From Monarcha castaneiventris obscurior (Eukaryota; Chordata; Aves; Passeriformes; Monarchidae), in assembly GCA_026261815.1 (NCBI GenBank), contig JAMPIT010000894.1, positions 56,331,647-56,395,646 of the forward strand: a stretch of 64,000 nt of DNA. Reading direction: 5' to 3'. Position numbers and translations under genes: made by a program. The notes beneath the pieces were generated by a model. It saw only the letters and a program-made list of their open reading frames with translations, was not told the DNA's origin and made no database searches. Below, in pieces: positions 41,301 through 51,200 of this stretch (position 1 is the stretch's first letter; the number at the start of each line of letters is the position of its first letter).

Positions 41301-41556
41301 ACCAACAAAACAACAAAACCACCAAAAAAACCACCCCCAAAATAACAACAATCAAAACACGAACAACAACCAAACAACAATTAAAGAAGCCAGCAAAGTG
41401 AAGTTAGAAACAATTTTGGAAAGCATAAAGTCATGTTAAAACTAAATTACCATCTTTCCATTCAGGTTGCTTCAAGGTATTTAATCTCCCAGGGCAATGA
41501 GGAAACGCGAACATCATCACATGCAGTTGACACAGCACTACCAAAACCGCGAACAT
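35082..41556 (-). CDS. PRRG4: PRRG4, complete coding sequence, 227 residues in five exons
   Basis: Proline-rich gamma-carboxyglutamic acid protein 4 (TMG4), a single-pass type I membrane protein. The join 41556-41451, 38334-38171, 36918-36870, 36181-36046, 35310-35082 is 684 nt including TAG; introns are GT-AG with phases 1, 0, 1, 2. Residues 1-17 form a signal peptide. Residues about 36-55 (VFTSAREANLFIGRHLLNNR) are a gamma-carboxylase recognition propeptide. Residues about 56-100 are the Gla domain, with Glu at 59, 67, 69, 72, 73, 78, 79, 82 and 85 and the Cys70/Cys75 loop, ending in the aromatic FWKDY helix. NVT at 115-117 is a glycosylation sequon. Residues about 118-139 span the membrane, followed by CC and basic residues. 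The tail has LPTY (188-191) and PPPPY (204-208) ligands for WW-domain proteins. Known family data link PRRG4 to NEDD4-type ligases and Robo1 control. Length matches the human protein (226). Intact. Confidence 0.96.
35311..36045 (-). other. PRRG4 intron 4
   Basis: 735-bp intron with donor CCAGG|GTAAGG and acceptor TTTGTTTAG; it splits Gly152 after its second base. A/C-rich low-complexity sequence lies near 35388-35425. No other feature. Confidence 0.85.
36046..36181 (-). CDS. PRRG4: PRRG4 coding exon 4 (transmembrane segment)
   Basis: 136-nt exon, acceptor TTTTCTCTCCAG and donor CCAGG|GTAAGG. Encodes GDEALQKVNVT followed by a 20- to 22-residue hydrophobic helix (GLLISLVAAGVLLVIIALII) ending at FYCCKSRCKSRQPP. 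The Cys pair and following basic residues are juxtamembrane; positive charges on the C-terminal side support a cytoplasmic tail. Confidence 0.96.
36182..36869 (-). other. PRRG4 intron 3
   Basis: 688-bp intron, donor AAATAG|GTAAGT at 36870/36869. No repeat or extra exon recognised. Confidence 0.85.
36870..36918 (-). CDS. PRRG4: PRRG4 coding exon 3 (small exon at end of Gla domain)
   Basis: 49-nt exon between GGGTTTTGTAG and AATAG|GTAAGT. Encodes MDFWKDYSTKGPKIKI plus one base. The F-W-x-x-Y aromatic helix after the Gla region is a fixed feature of Gla proteins and is conventionally encoded by its own tiny exon, as here. Too short for ordinary ORF detection. Confidence 0.93.
36919..38170 (-). 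other. PRRG4 intron 2
   Basis: 1252-bp phase-0 intron, donor AAACG|GTAGCA. AT-rich; nothing recognised. Reading through the donor produces the spurious VAVQIEFNTEREVIG ending of the open frame here. Confidence 0.85.
38171..38334 (-). CDS. PRRG4: PRRG4 coding exon 2 (propeptide and Gla domain)
   Basis: 164-nt exon after a T-run acceptor (TTTTTTTTTTAG). Encodes residues 36 to 90: propeptide with Phe37, Ala43, Ile47, Leu51 and Leu52, then the Gla core NLERECYEELCNYEEAR and EIFEDPDKT. The ER-C-x-E-E-x-C pattern is the diagnostic Gla signature. Substrate of gamma-glutamyl carboxylase in the ER by family knowledge. Confidence 0.97.
39517..39600. repeat. AT-rich palindromic microsatellite
   Basis: About 84 bp composed only of A and T apart from isolated G and C bases, built from tatatata and attatat blocks with several inverted self-complementary arms (atattatatatatattatat and its complement). 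Lies in PRRG4 intron 1. Confidence 0.85.
41276..41395. repeat. A/C-rich low-complexity tract
   Basis: About 120 bp of repeated aaaacc, aacaac and aaaaacc units with very few G or T bases, 55 bp downstream (on minus) of the PRRG4 first coding exon donor. Simple repeat of uncertain origin. Confidence 0.75.
41451..41556 (-). CDS. PRRG4: PRRG4 coding exon 1 (start codon and signal peptide)
   Basis: ATG at 41556-41554, 106 coding nt, donor AAGATG|GTAATT. Encodes a hydrophobic N-terminus (MFAVLVVLCQLHVMMFA) that fits a signal peptide, then PHCPGRLNTLKQPEWKD. A good acceptor (TTTCTGTCTGACAG) ends at 41566, nine bases upstream of the ATG, so this is probably the second transcribed exon, with a non-coding first exon in the CpG island to the right. 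Confidence 0.9.
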
Positions 41557-41759
41557 GGCCGGGGTCTGTCAGACAGAAACTAACGTGAGTTAACAAAGAA
41601 TGACAGCGCAATCTTCTGAAGTGTCAGCGATGAACCCTGAGTGAATCCTGTCAATGAAGTCATCCAGCGCAAGCACCTACACGCACTCGAGGCTAATGGG
41701 TCCCTTGAAGAAAGACACCGATCCGAACAGGTCCTGCCTGTCTCTTGCGGAGTTCTCGT

Positions 41760-43300
41760 TGTGTAACATCCGCACATGTCACCGGGGCCGCTCTCGCCAC
41801 CTCCTGCTCTCCTCTCCTCTCCCGGCCAAACAGAGCGGCAGCCCCACGGTTAACCAGCCATTCGCTGGCGAATTGACAGGGAAAGAGCCCCCGCAGGGTG
41901 CCCCAGGTACGCTCTGAAACTGCAGAGCCTTTGCTGCCGGAGAAGGTAATAAAAGCACCCCGACGGGAACAGGTACAAAGCCCGTTTTTTCAGGAGTACG
42001 GAACAAATCGGCAACTCTGCACGGAGTCACCCGACGCAGGTAAAAACACGATCACTGCCCGAGGCGGGGACGTGCGACAGCCACTCGGGGGCACCGCCGG
42101 GCGCTCCCGCAGGGCGCTCCCGCAGGGCTGCCCCACTGCTCCCCGGGCCCGCCCGTGGCCAGGGCACAGCGCTCCGCACCCTCTGCACCCCGACCCGGGC
42201 AGCACCCGCGGCCGGCACGGAACGAGCAGCTCATCCCGCTTCCCAGCGCTGCCCTACCTGTCCCGGCGGGACCCGGGCGGGACGGCTCACGGGACAGTCT
42301 CTCCCGGGCCGTGCGGCGGGATCCGAGCGGAGCGGGCGCTGGGACAGCCTCTCCCGGGCTGTGCGGCGGGATCCGAGCGGAGCGGGCGCTGGGACAGCCT
42401 CTCCCGGGACTGAGAGGCCGGATCCGAGCGGAGCGGGCGCTGGGACAGCCTCTCCCGGGCTGTGCGGCGGGATCCGAGCGGAGCGGGCGCTGGGACAGCC
42501 TCTCCCGGGACTGAGAGGCCGGATCCGAGCGGAGCGGGCGCTGGGACAGCCTCTCCCGGGACTGAGAGGCCGGATCCGAGCGGAGCGGGCGCTGGGACAG
42601 CCTCTCCCGGGACTGTGAGGCCGGATCCGAGCGGAGCGGGCGCTGGGACAGCCTCTCCCGGGACTGAGAGGCCGGATCCGAGCGGAGCGGGCGCTGGGAC
42701 AGCCTCTCCCGGGACTGTGAGGCCGGATCCGAGCGGAGCGGGCGCTGGGACAGCCTCTCCGAACTGTGCAGCAGCGGCGGCGCTTCCTGAAGGGCGCGGC
42801 ACGGTCACGGGGCTGCACCGGGGCCGCCCCCGCCTGCGCTGCCCGAGCCCCGGCCGGGGCCGCCCTGGGGCGGGGGCAGAAACGCCCCTGGAGCCGGGGG
42901 AAAGAGGGGTCGTGGGGAGCGCTGGGGCCGCAGGAGAGGCAGCCGGGACGGCAGTGCTGGGGCTCTCGCTCGGGTACTACCCTGGGCTTTGTTTCCAGAC
43001 ACCTGCCTGACCTCTCAGCCCCCGCCCGGAGCGGCGTAGGCAGCAGGTCCTTTCTCCTTCTCCAAACCCCTTCTACTGTTGAACCTGACTCTTTGTGCCT
43101 TGGGTTAACCGCGGTGCTGAGAGCCTGCTTTGGGTTTTACTTCCCCGGAGGAAAGCGCAGGGTGTGCTGATGGCAGGCTGCCGGCTGAGCAGGAGCCGGG
43201 GCAGGGCGTGTCTCTCCGGCCGGGCGAGGCAGCGAGGCTGCTGCTGCCCCACGGTTAACCAAGCTCTTACCTAACTTAGAGATAGCACTTACCTAACTAT
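41760..43300 (-). promoter_or_regulatory. PRRG4: PRRG4 CpG island and presumed promoter region
   Basis: CpG-dense block immediately upstream of PRRG4 on the minus strand, with numerous GC boxes. The exact start site is not decided by the sequence. Possible non-coding first-exon donors on the minus strand are CAG|GTAGGG at 42258/42257 and the pair TTAG|GTAAGA at 43271/43270 and TTAG|GTAAGT at 43293/43292. It encloses a minisatellite (separate entry) and three copies of the palindrome ggttaacc at 41848, 43103 and 43253. Confidence 0.7.
42291..42776. repeat. GC-rich minisatellite, nine anchors of 50/51-bp units
   Basis: The anchor atccgagcgg recurs at 42321, 42371, 42422, 42472, 42523, 42574, 42625, 42676 and 42727, giving spacings of 50, 51, 50, 51, 51, 51, 51 and 51 bp. 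Units share gagcgggcgctgggacagcc and tctcccggga/gct, and differ in a 15- or 16-base linker: type A gggctgtgcggcggg, type B gggactgagaggccgg, and B' with tgtg for tgag. Partial copies flank both ends. Each unit has six CpGs. No stop codon arises in several frames, so it creates long spurious ORFs on both strands. Confidence 0.95.
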
Positions 43301-43387
43301 TAGAGAGCCTTGCCTCCACCAAGCTTTCCGAGCCAGGCAGCTAAACACGGCGGGAAAAGGACCAGAAGTAGTTTCACACACGTGAAA

Positions 43388-43483
43388 ACAATTTTTGGTC
43401 GGGTTTTTTTGCTTTGTTTTGGGTTTTTGGTTTGTTCGTGGGTTTTGCTGTTTGGGATTTTTTTGCTTGTTTGTTTTTGGTCA
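43388..43483. repeat. T/G-rich low-complexity tract
   Basis: About 95 bp of ttttggg, gtttttggtttg and similar units, compositionally the complement of the A/C-rich tract at 41276-41395 on the other side of the PRRG4 CpG island. Confidence 0.7.
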
Positions 43484-46400
43484 GTGATGGTAAACCTTAA
43501 CCTTACAGGCTAGAAGGTGGCAGAAGTGGTTCCCTGAAATTCATGAGGCTTATTTGCACCAGCGCACACCTATCCCAGGAGCTCCCATCACTCTCCCTCC
43601 CAGAGCAGAGGAGCAGCCCTGCACGGAGGCCAGGCCGAGCACATGGATCTGGGGCTCTTTTGGCTTCTCCAAAGGACAAGATAGAAGCAATTAAGTACTT
43701 CACATTTGCTGTAAGGATTTGTTTAATGCTGTGTGCTGGGAACATTAACTGTGCGAAAAATTTTGGGATAGGCTGGGTTGGGTTAAAAGCTGCACACCAA
43801 AGAAACTCTTGAGACACAAGAGCGGAATGATTTTGCTACCAGGAAATCCAGGGACTGGCAGTGATTTGTGTCTGTGCTTGCAAGTCTCCAGTAGTGGCTC
43901 TGGATTATATTCTTTATTTAAGTGCTGGAATGACCTGTATATACAGAAGCAGGAAAGAGTAGAACGAGGGGGTATTGGACAACACTAGTGGAAGGGATCA
44001 GAAATTCCCTGGAGAAAACCAGAAACTTCTGATGTGTGAAATAAGGAGAACTGTTTGGAGGAGTGATGACTGTAGTTAAATATTTACTTTATGACATCAA
44101 CACACTGCAGTTAAGAAGTACTTGATGAATATGCAACTTACAAGCTGGGATGGCTCTAATGCTTTTTAGCTGGTGGCGATCTCAACAGAATATTCTCTAT
44201 TTTGATTGTGTATGTGCTTATAACACAGTGGAGAACTGAGATAACAATACCTTAGAAGAAAACATAAAAGATTGTTTATTGTCTAGATAATACTAAGGAG
44301 ACAATAATACTTAGCTGCTACATGTTGGAAGACAGGAGAAATTACCATTACTTTGTAGAGGACCTAACAGCTTTGTCCCATGCCCCTCTACTCAACCCTC
44401 ACCCCGAGTTCCTACCTGACTGTCTCAGAGAGGGTGGTGGCAGCTGTGAAATAGCTGCTGACAGCTCCAGTGCAAGGGCATGAATGTACAAGGACTCTGT
44501 GGTGCATTTAAGTGTAAGTAAAACACCTGCATGCCAATGTGGGAACTTCTTCTGTGTTGTAACAACAACTTTGTATGAGGAAACTCTGCTGTATAAGTAG
44601 CAGGTAATCTCCATTGTGTTATGCCAGCATTGTGTATCACTGTTAATAGAGAGGGGGAAAAGAATGCTTGGAATTGCTTCTGTATGCCTTCTGGGGAGTG
44701 GATGTGAATCTATTCCCTGGCCCTGCCCATATCAGAGGAGAAGGCTCCGGGTGTGAACTGAGACTGATGGATCAGCCCCATCCAAATTCTCTGCTGGAAC
44801 TCATCCCTGCTCTAAAGATGGAGGAACAATGTAATAGAAATCTGGTGGGAGAGGCGCTCAGAGCTTTAACACTCACCAATGGCTACCCAAATGTTTCTGT
44901 GTAGCTTTTAGCAAAGAATTTGTAAGTGTCTTCTGTCTCCGTGTGCGTGAGTGCTCATGCAGGTGTGGTGGAGGTTTTTCAAAGCCATGTGACACGCAAC
45001 AAACAGTATAGCTTATTTATTCCTGAGATGTAACAAGAAAACAGTAAGTTGTTATACATTGGGAAAACAGGACAGCGTAGTCTTTTGCTTTGGAATAGAC
45101 TGTGTGTCCCTCTTCCTGTGTGTCCCTCTGAGCTCAGCCTGCGTTTCCAGCTCTGTGACCTTGAGGATTGGCAGAGAAATTCCCTCTCAGGGTGGCTATA
45201 CAGGTAAATGGATCAGTGAAAACTTTTGCTATAGGTAACGACTAGAAGTGTGCTTGAGTTCTGGTTTGTTATGCAGATCAGAGAAAAGGTAAAGATAAGT
45301 AAAAAAGAGTGCAGGAAGTGCTTAGGTTAAATAGAATATTTCCCATCTATATGCAGTTTTTAGCATGGCAGAGCAATAAGTACCTTTTGCATGTAGCTTT
45401 CCTACTTGTGAAGAATTTTTTCAGATAAAATAGCTTTGATTAACAAGCTGTGTGATGAAGATGCTCAGAAGGATGGAACCATCAATTAAGATGTTACTTT
45501 CATCAATGTTTTCAGATAAATATCAGTATACAGTATAGTACATACATAATTAAAAATATTTTGAGAGGTGGAAAATAGGAAATTAATTTATATCACTTGC
45601 TTTTAACATTAGGTGAATATATAATTCATGTTTCTAAAAATACCTCTAAATTATTGACCATACTAGCTAGTACACTTATTTACCTGTATTTTAGGACTTC
45701 ATTTATTGCTGTGATGCTTGGTAAAATATTGCTGGAGAAATTAAATATAGTGCTGTTGAATTGAACCAGAACTGTGTATCCCCTCACAAAAGGAAGATGA
45801 TACTAATCTAAGATGTTCATGCACTGATTGTTTGATTTTGAATATACTGGTTATTCTGCTGCAAATAAATAGTGGTGTATTCATTTTTACTATTCATGTA
45901 TTCATTTCAGTATAGTAAAAAATAATATGCTTTACTGATTTTTGATTTGGAGGACTTTGGATCAGGAATGCATCTAATTCCTTGTAAAATGTGTCCCATT
46001 CAAATCAGATTGAGGATTTTCTTTTGACTGTTGGATACAGAGTTATGAAAAGTAACACCCTCCATCTCACCCCAATATGCAAATATATCCTGCCATAACT
46101 CAAGTAATAAATTTCTTACTGTTCAGTTTCTCATGAAGTATTTATCAATTTTTCTGATAATGAGCTGACATAAATGTATAACTGAGAATGACCCCTCCCA
46201 TCAAGGATATTTGGAGCTGTGTATATCTGGTCTGTTCTTTGCAATGGTTTATTTGATATCCTGAATCATATGGTATAGATTTTTCCTTTATATAAAACTA
46301 TTGAAAGTGCTTATGTTTGTTAACTAAATTTCTGACCGGGTAGCTTGATTTAGGAGTAATGTTTTTTTACTAGATGTAAATGAATGTAACGGATTTTAAT

Positions 46401-47854
46401 TATTGGTTTTGTACAGTTAACATCAAAGGGCTTTGACTATCATATTCAGCAATAAACCTGTCAACAAGCAAGTGAGCCATATCAGCATCTTGGAGAAACC
46501 TGGTATCCCATTCCACACAGTACATACAGGAGGGAAGGGTTTTTCTAGACTAGGCCATATTTGAAAAAGACAGTTTCTTTTTTCGGTACTCCCTGATGTC
46601 CCTTACACCTTCCTGTAGAAATGCCTGGTTTTTCAGTTATATTGGTTGGTTTAATAAAAGATATAATAAATTATATTATGCTGGTTGACAAACATATCAT
46701 CAAGTAAATCTTTACTTGGAATCCACATTACTGTTTCAATGATATTACAGTAGTATTTTAAATGTGTCTCAATTTCAGATACACACAGCACTTCATTTTT
46801 AGCTAAGGCTATCACTTCATCCCCTTAAGACATGGCGGAGTCTTTAAAGGGTTCATAATGAGATTCTTTGCAATCAAAAAAATGAATTTAGCTGGTTAAC
46901 TTCTGCTGACATTGTTACTTTTCTCCTTCAGAAGCCTGTTAATGCTTTTTCCAATTGAAACAAAAGTTCTGGCACAAATATCCTATGGCAGTGTAGGGGA
47001 AGAGCAAGAAACATGATAAAAATAGGGTTTTAGTACAAAATAACCAGGGTTTTAGGGACAGGTTGAAAGATCAACGTCAGCTGTTAAGTTTCTGAATGAG
47101 GCTTGATTTTTCGAAAACGTTTTAAGAAAGCCTACACAAAATCTAAATATTTGGTTATTAACCACTAGGCTGTGAGATAATTTGTATTGGTCAGAAATAA
47201 TCATAGACGCTTATAATAGTCCATAAATAACAAAAGTAATTATACATGCAATTAATAAAGTTTGTTGCTGTCATAATATTCTAACCTTTATGGGTAAGTT
47301 ATTCAACTGAAAATGTTTACAGAGGGTCAGTAAAAACCTTGCAGGGCTTCGCTTCTCATACAGTTGCTTTTGTACTTATTTGAGTGGAAATAGAAATGTC
47401 ACCAGTGCTGAGGGGGACACAAACACCCACTCTGATTTCAGTAATGGGCCCAGGGCTGTCAGCTCCCACTGCAGACACTGAAAATGCTGCTCATCTAATG
47501 GGCTTAAAATTCTTCACTGTCAGCTGCTCAAAATTTTTTTAGATGCAGCCAGTTTAGTAAGACCAAACCTTTTTGCCATGGAAAAGACTATTAGTTTGTG
47601 AGACTTCTACATACGTGTCCTGATGTGGGCATTCCACAAAATGGTTTCTGGAAAACTGTCAGCATAAGCTGGTTCATTTGAAACTGTGTGCTTCCAAATT
47701 TACATAGGGTAAAAGAAATCACGTCAAAACCTTCTAGCAGCATGATGAAAATCTGCTGCTGGCTTTTCTTAGTTTTGTTGTGCTTTGGTGAGCTACGTTT
47801 TGATTAGTGAAACGAGCCTGTTTGGGTTTGGTATTTAAGGCCCCTGGGCAAGGT
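43484..47854. other. Intergenic stretch without recognised feature
   Basis: AT-rich unique sequence. Short ORFs (largest 104 codons, 43503-43817 minus) show no family resemblance or coherent splice context. No repeat family recognised. Confidence 0.65.
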
Positions 47855-48205
47855 CAAAAGATCTTGGCCTCAAGGGATGGGACAGCCTCCTCGATGAGGG
47901 GAGGATGTAAAGGAGCAGGAGCCAGGCTCTCTGCAGTGGTGCCCAGTGGCAGGACCAGGGGCAACTGGAACAAATTGAAACATAGGAGGCTCCTTCTGAA
48001 AGCAAGGAATTTTTTTTTTTTTTTTTTTTTTTTCTGAGGAGCTGACTGGGCACTGGCACAGGTTTCTCTGGAGGCTGTGGAGTCTCTGTTCATGGAGATA
48101 TTGAAAGCTGGCAGTAGTGTCCCTGCTTGGGGATGGGATGGTGGACTCAATGACTGATCTCCTCCCAGCCTCAGCCATTCTCTGATTCTGTGACACTGTC
48201 TTCTA
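47855..48205 (+). mobile_element. CR1 LINE 3' fragment with internal poly(T) expansion
   Basis: Sense-strand CR1: gccaggctctctgcagtggt, gcccagtggcaggaccaggg, aacataggaggctccttctg, gcactggcacaggtttctct, gtggagtctctgttcatgga, gagatattgaaagctggc, ending with cagccattctctgattctgtg, the usual CR1 terminus. A run of 24 T residues (48010-48033) sits where CR1 normally has a short T-run. The region between the gagatatt segment and the tail is shortened. The only recent-looking CR1 on the plus strand here. Confidence 0.9.
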
Positions 48206-51200
48206 ACTGAGCCCAAGCCGTGGTGTTCCCACTTTATCTCAACTTTCTGAGGTCTGGGGTTTCTATTTAGCTTCTAAGCTATTTCTGTTGCATTCCCTTG
48301 TTTGTCTCAGCAACCCATTTCTCGGTAGAGCTGAGATCTTGGACTTAACCGATTGCTTTTCCTGGCTCGCACTAGAGGGAGCTCTGTGGTGGCCTCTCAG
48401 CATTGTCCTGCAATTCTGTCATTTAGAAGTCGTAATGTTCCTGCTGAGGATCTATTATCAAAGCAGAGAAGACAAAGCTCTGTCTTGGAAAGGTTTCATT
48501 TTCTAATAAAATCGAGCTTGTGAGTTGTTTGTAGGTGAAGTTGTGTAGCAGCTTGACGGCTTTGGCTGTGTTTTAATCCTGCTCAGCTGCAGCAGCAATG
48601 CAGGATTCTGACGTGCACTAATGCAAAAGATATTGATGTTTCTATTATGCTTGGCACTTACTTTGGTAGCAGTGGAGATATATCTGTAAACTTTGTGTTT
48701 GTTGCTGTGATACAGGCAGTTTCTATTTGGCATGTATTTGCTTGATCCACACAGAACTTGTTTGTGATTGTGGAAAAGTTGCTTGAAGACTTAAGGTGAG
48801 AAAGGGATTTTTAAGTTTTCTTTAGACATGCAATTTTATAAATTCAACTTATTTGCAGTGGTGAGTAGAAGCCAACTTTAACTGAGAGAGGTGCTTTTAT
48901 CTAAGCAGATGTAATGGTTATTAGGGTTGATAACAGATCACTTTTTTACTGTTTTTCATGTTTTGACCTGTATTTTTTTCCTGCATATTTTGCTGTTCTT
49001 TTTATATTGATTTATATTGATTACAGTTTCCAGAAAGTGGCCAAGGACATTACACCCATATAAAGAGCAAAGTGAATATTACTGACTTTGAAGAAGTAAT
49101 CAAATGAAAGTTTTGGGGATTTTAGTCCAAATGAGAGAATGCCACGTGTGAGGCAAAGCCAACACTAGTCTTTTGAGGATGCAGTCATTCTTTGCTGGGG
49201 TGTAAAAACTGGTTCTAAAAACACTTGTAGACTAGAAAGAATCTTTTCTGAAAAATGTTATTAAGGTCAGTGATGACAAGCTGCCTAAATAGTCTTTCCG
49301 CTCAAGAAAATATGCAGAAAATTTATTTAAGCACTCTCCCTGCAAAGAGTGGTCCAGCAAGGAGTAGTGGTACAAATTCTGTCTCTTTTTGCTTTATGGA
49401 TCCCCTGTTGTTTCCAACAGAATAGTTTTAGTGCCTGCATCTCAGGTGTATATACAATTCTTTACATTTCTATCAAAGGCAAAATATTTCACAGTGGATG
49501 GCAAACTCTAATGCTTAGTGAACATTCCTTCCTGGGAACATAATCTGTATTACTCTGGGCAGGTGAGCAAGCAATTAATTGACTTGTTTTTCAGGAGAGT
49601 TTCATGTTGCCACATTCATGCAAAGCTATTGGTGTGTATTGGAGAAGGTTACTGAACCCTGGCTCAAGATGGCTTGAGGAAGCTTTCTATAAAGTTTTTA
49701 TTTCCTTTATTTCTTTTTTATCTGGAGATTGCAGAGTTGGATATGAAAAGTCTTCTGGAGTTTCCTTGCTTCTGGATCTTGGGGAGCAATTATTTTTTTA
49801 ATTTAAAAATGTATCTTGGGAGAAGGGACTTAATGTGGTGGGTTTTTCTGGGCCTGCAGCAGAAGAAGTTTGTGCAACATGGAAGATTGCAGAGCCTTCA
49901 ACAGCCTCTTCCATTAATGCATGAGGTGATTAAAAAACCAATAAACCGTTGGAAGAGGCTCCAATCTTTCACTCTGGAAGGGGCTTCCATGACAGGGGCA
50001 TTTTAATTGTGGTGTGGATCATAAATTTTCTTCTCTAAGAAGCAGGGGTCTTGGTGATGCTTTCTTTCATTAGTTCACCGTTGACTCATTTCCTCAGGTA
50101 GCTGAGATCTTGTCTGCTACTTAATTTTTATCCAGACTTCCTTTTGTTCTGCTTCTTTATGCTCCCCTAAAGAGGAGCTAGAGTTGAAACTTTTTTTGAC
50201 ATCTCTATGCATTAATATTAGATTGTTTTTCTGGACAAAGATGCATATTATTTTGTAAAGTATGATTAATGTATTAATGAAGATGCTCTGTGGACTCACT
50301 CAAATTTTTTTCTTAACAAGCTAATGATCAAGCAGTAAATTATATAAACAAGTGAATAACTTGTTCTGCCTCTTTTTCTCAGGTGCATTTTGCAGCTTTA
50401 TGGTTGGCATTCCAGTGGAATGGATTAAACAAGTGGGTTGAAGCACAATGTGTGAATGTTTTTAGGACAGTCTCTTTTGTTCAATGTAAATCTTATTTAA
50501 TCCCTATACTCTTTGTGTCCATAATTAAGATGTTGTTTGTTTTACTAAACAAACAAGAGCTTCCTATGAACTTCTAGTAAGGATATCAGCTGAATTTCCC
50601 CCCGTTGTTTAATGACATGTATCCCATGTTTTCTTCTCTTACCATGAGTTTGGGTTTATGGTATCTGCAGGGCAATTTTTGAAATAAAGGTCTTCTGAAT
50701 TACTTCTTAGATTTTTCCCTAAGAAAAGGATAATACAGTAAATCATGTGAAAGATGATAGAAATTGAAAAGTTGTCCATTTGAGTTAAAAAAAAAATTAA
50801 ATAATGTGTGTCTCTATTTATATGGTTTGGGGAATCTTTATTTATTTGTGTAGGGAGACAGAGGCCCCATGAAATAGGATAGACTTTTAACTGTCATTGA
50901 ACAAGGGATGAAAAATTCTGTTCTCTGTTTGATGCATTTGAAGCACTCAAGGAAAATTAAGTTGTAGGATTCTGTTATGGATCTTTTATGAATTTTCTTA
51001 CTCTTTTGAGCCTCTAGGCCAAGAATACATAAAGGATGTGGTGGTTTTAAAGGATTGGCAAATTTGACTTTATAAGCTCTTGGATTCTGCTGTGGTGGAA
51101 TCACTATTGCTATCAGTAGGTTTTTTTTCCCAATGCTGAGGTGTCCAAGTTCTCTAGGAAAATGCACATGGTTTACTTTTTTGTGTAAGAAAGGTTTTAC

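Larger units (their letters stand above)
38335..41450 (-). other. PRRG4 intron 1 (between coding exons 1 and 2)
   Basis: 3116-bp intron, donor AAGATG|GTAATT at 41451/41450. It contains an AT palindromic microsatellite (39517-39600), A/C-rich low-complexity tracts (39770-39815 and 41276-41395) and a G-rich stretch near 38741-38788. No CR1 or candidate exon was seen. Confidence 0.8.

Noticed and set aside
42291..42776. CRISPR-like array
   Set aside because: The 50/51-bp spacing is a contiguous tandem repeat with no unique spacers, in a vertebrate nuclear genome.
42231..43170. Repeat-encoded ORFs (up to 195 codons) as real protein genes
   Set aside because: They are produced by a tandem repeat without stop codons, in more than one frame and on both strands, with frame-shifting 50-bp units.
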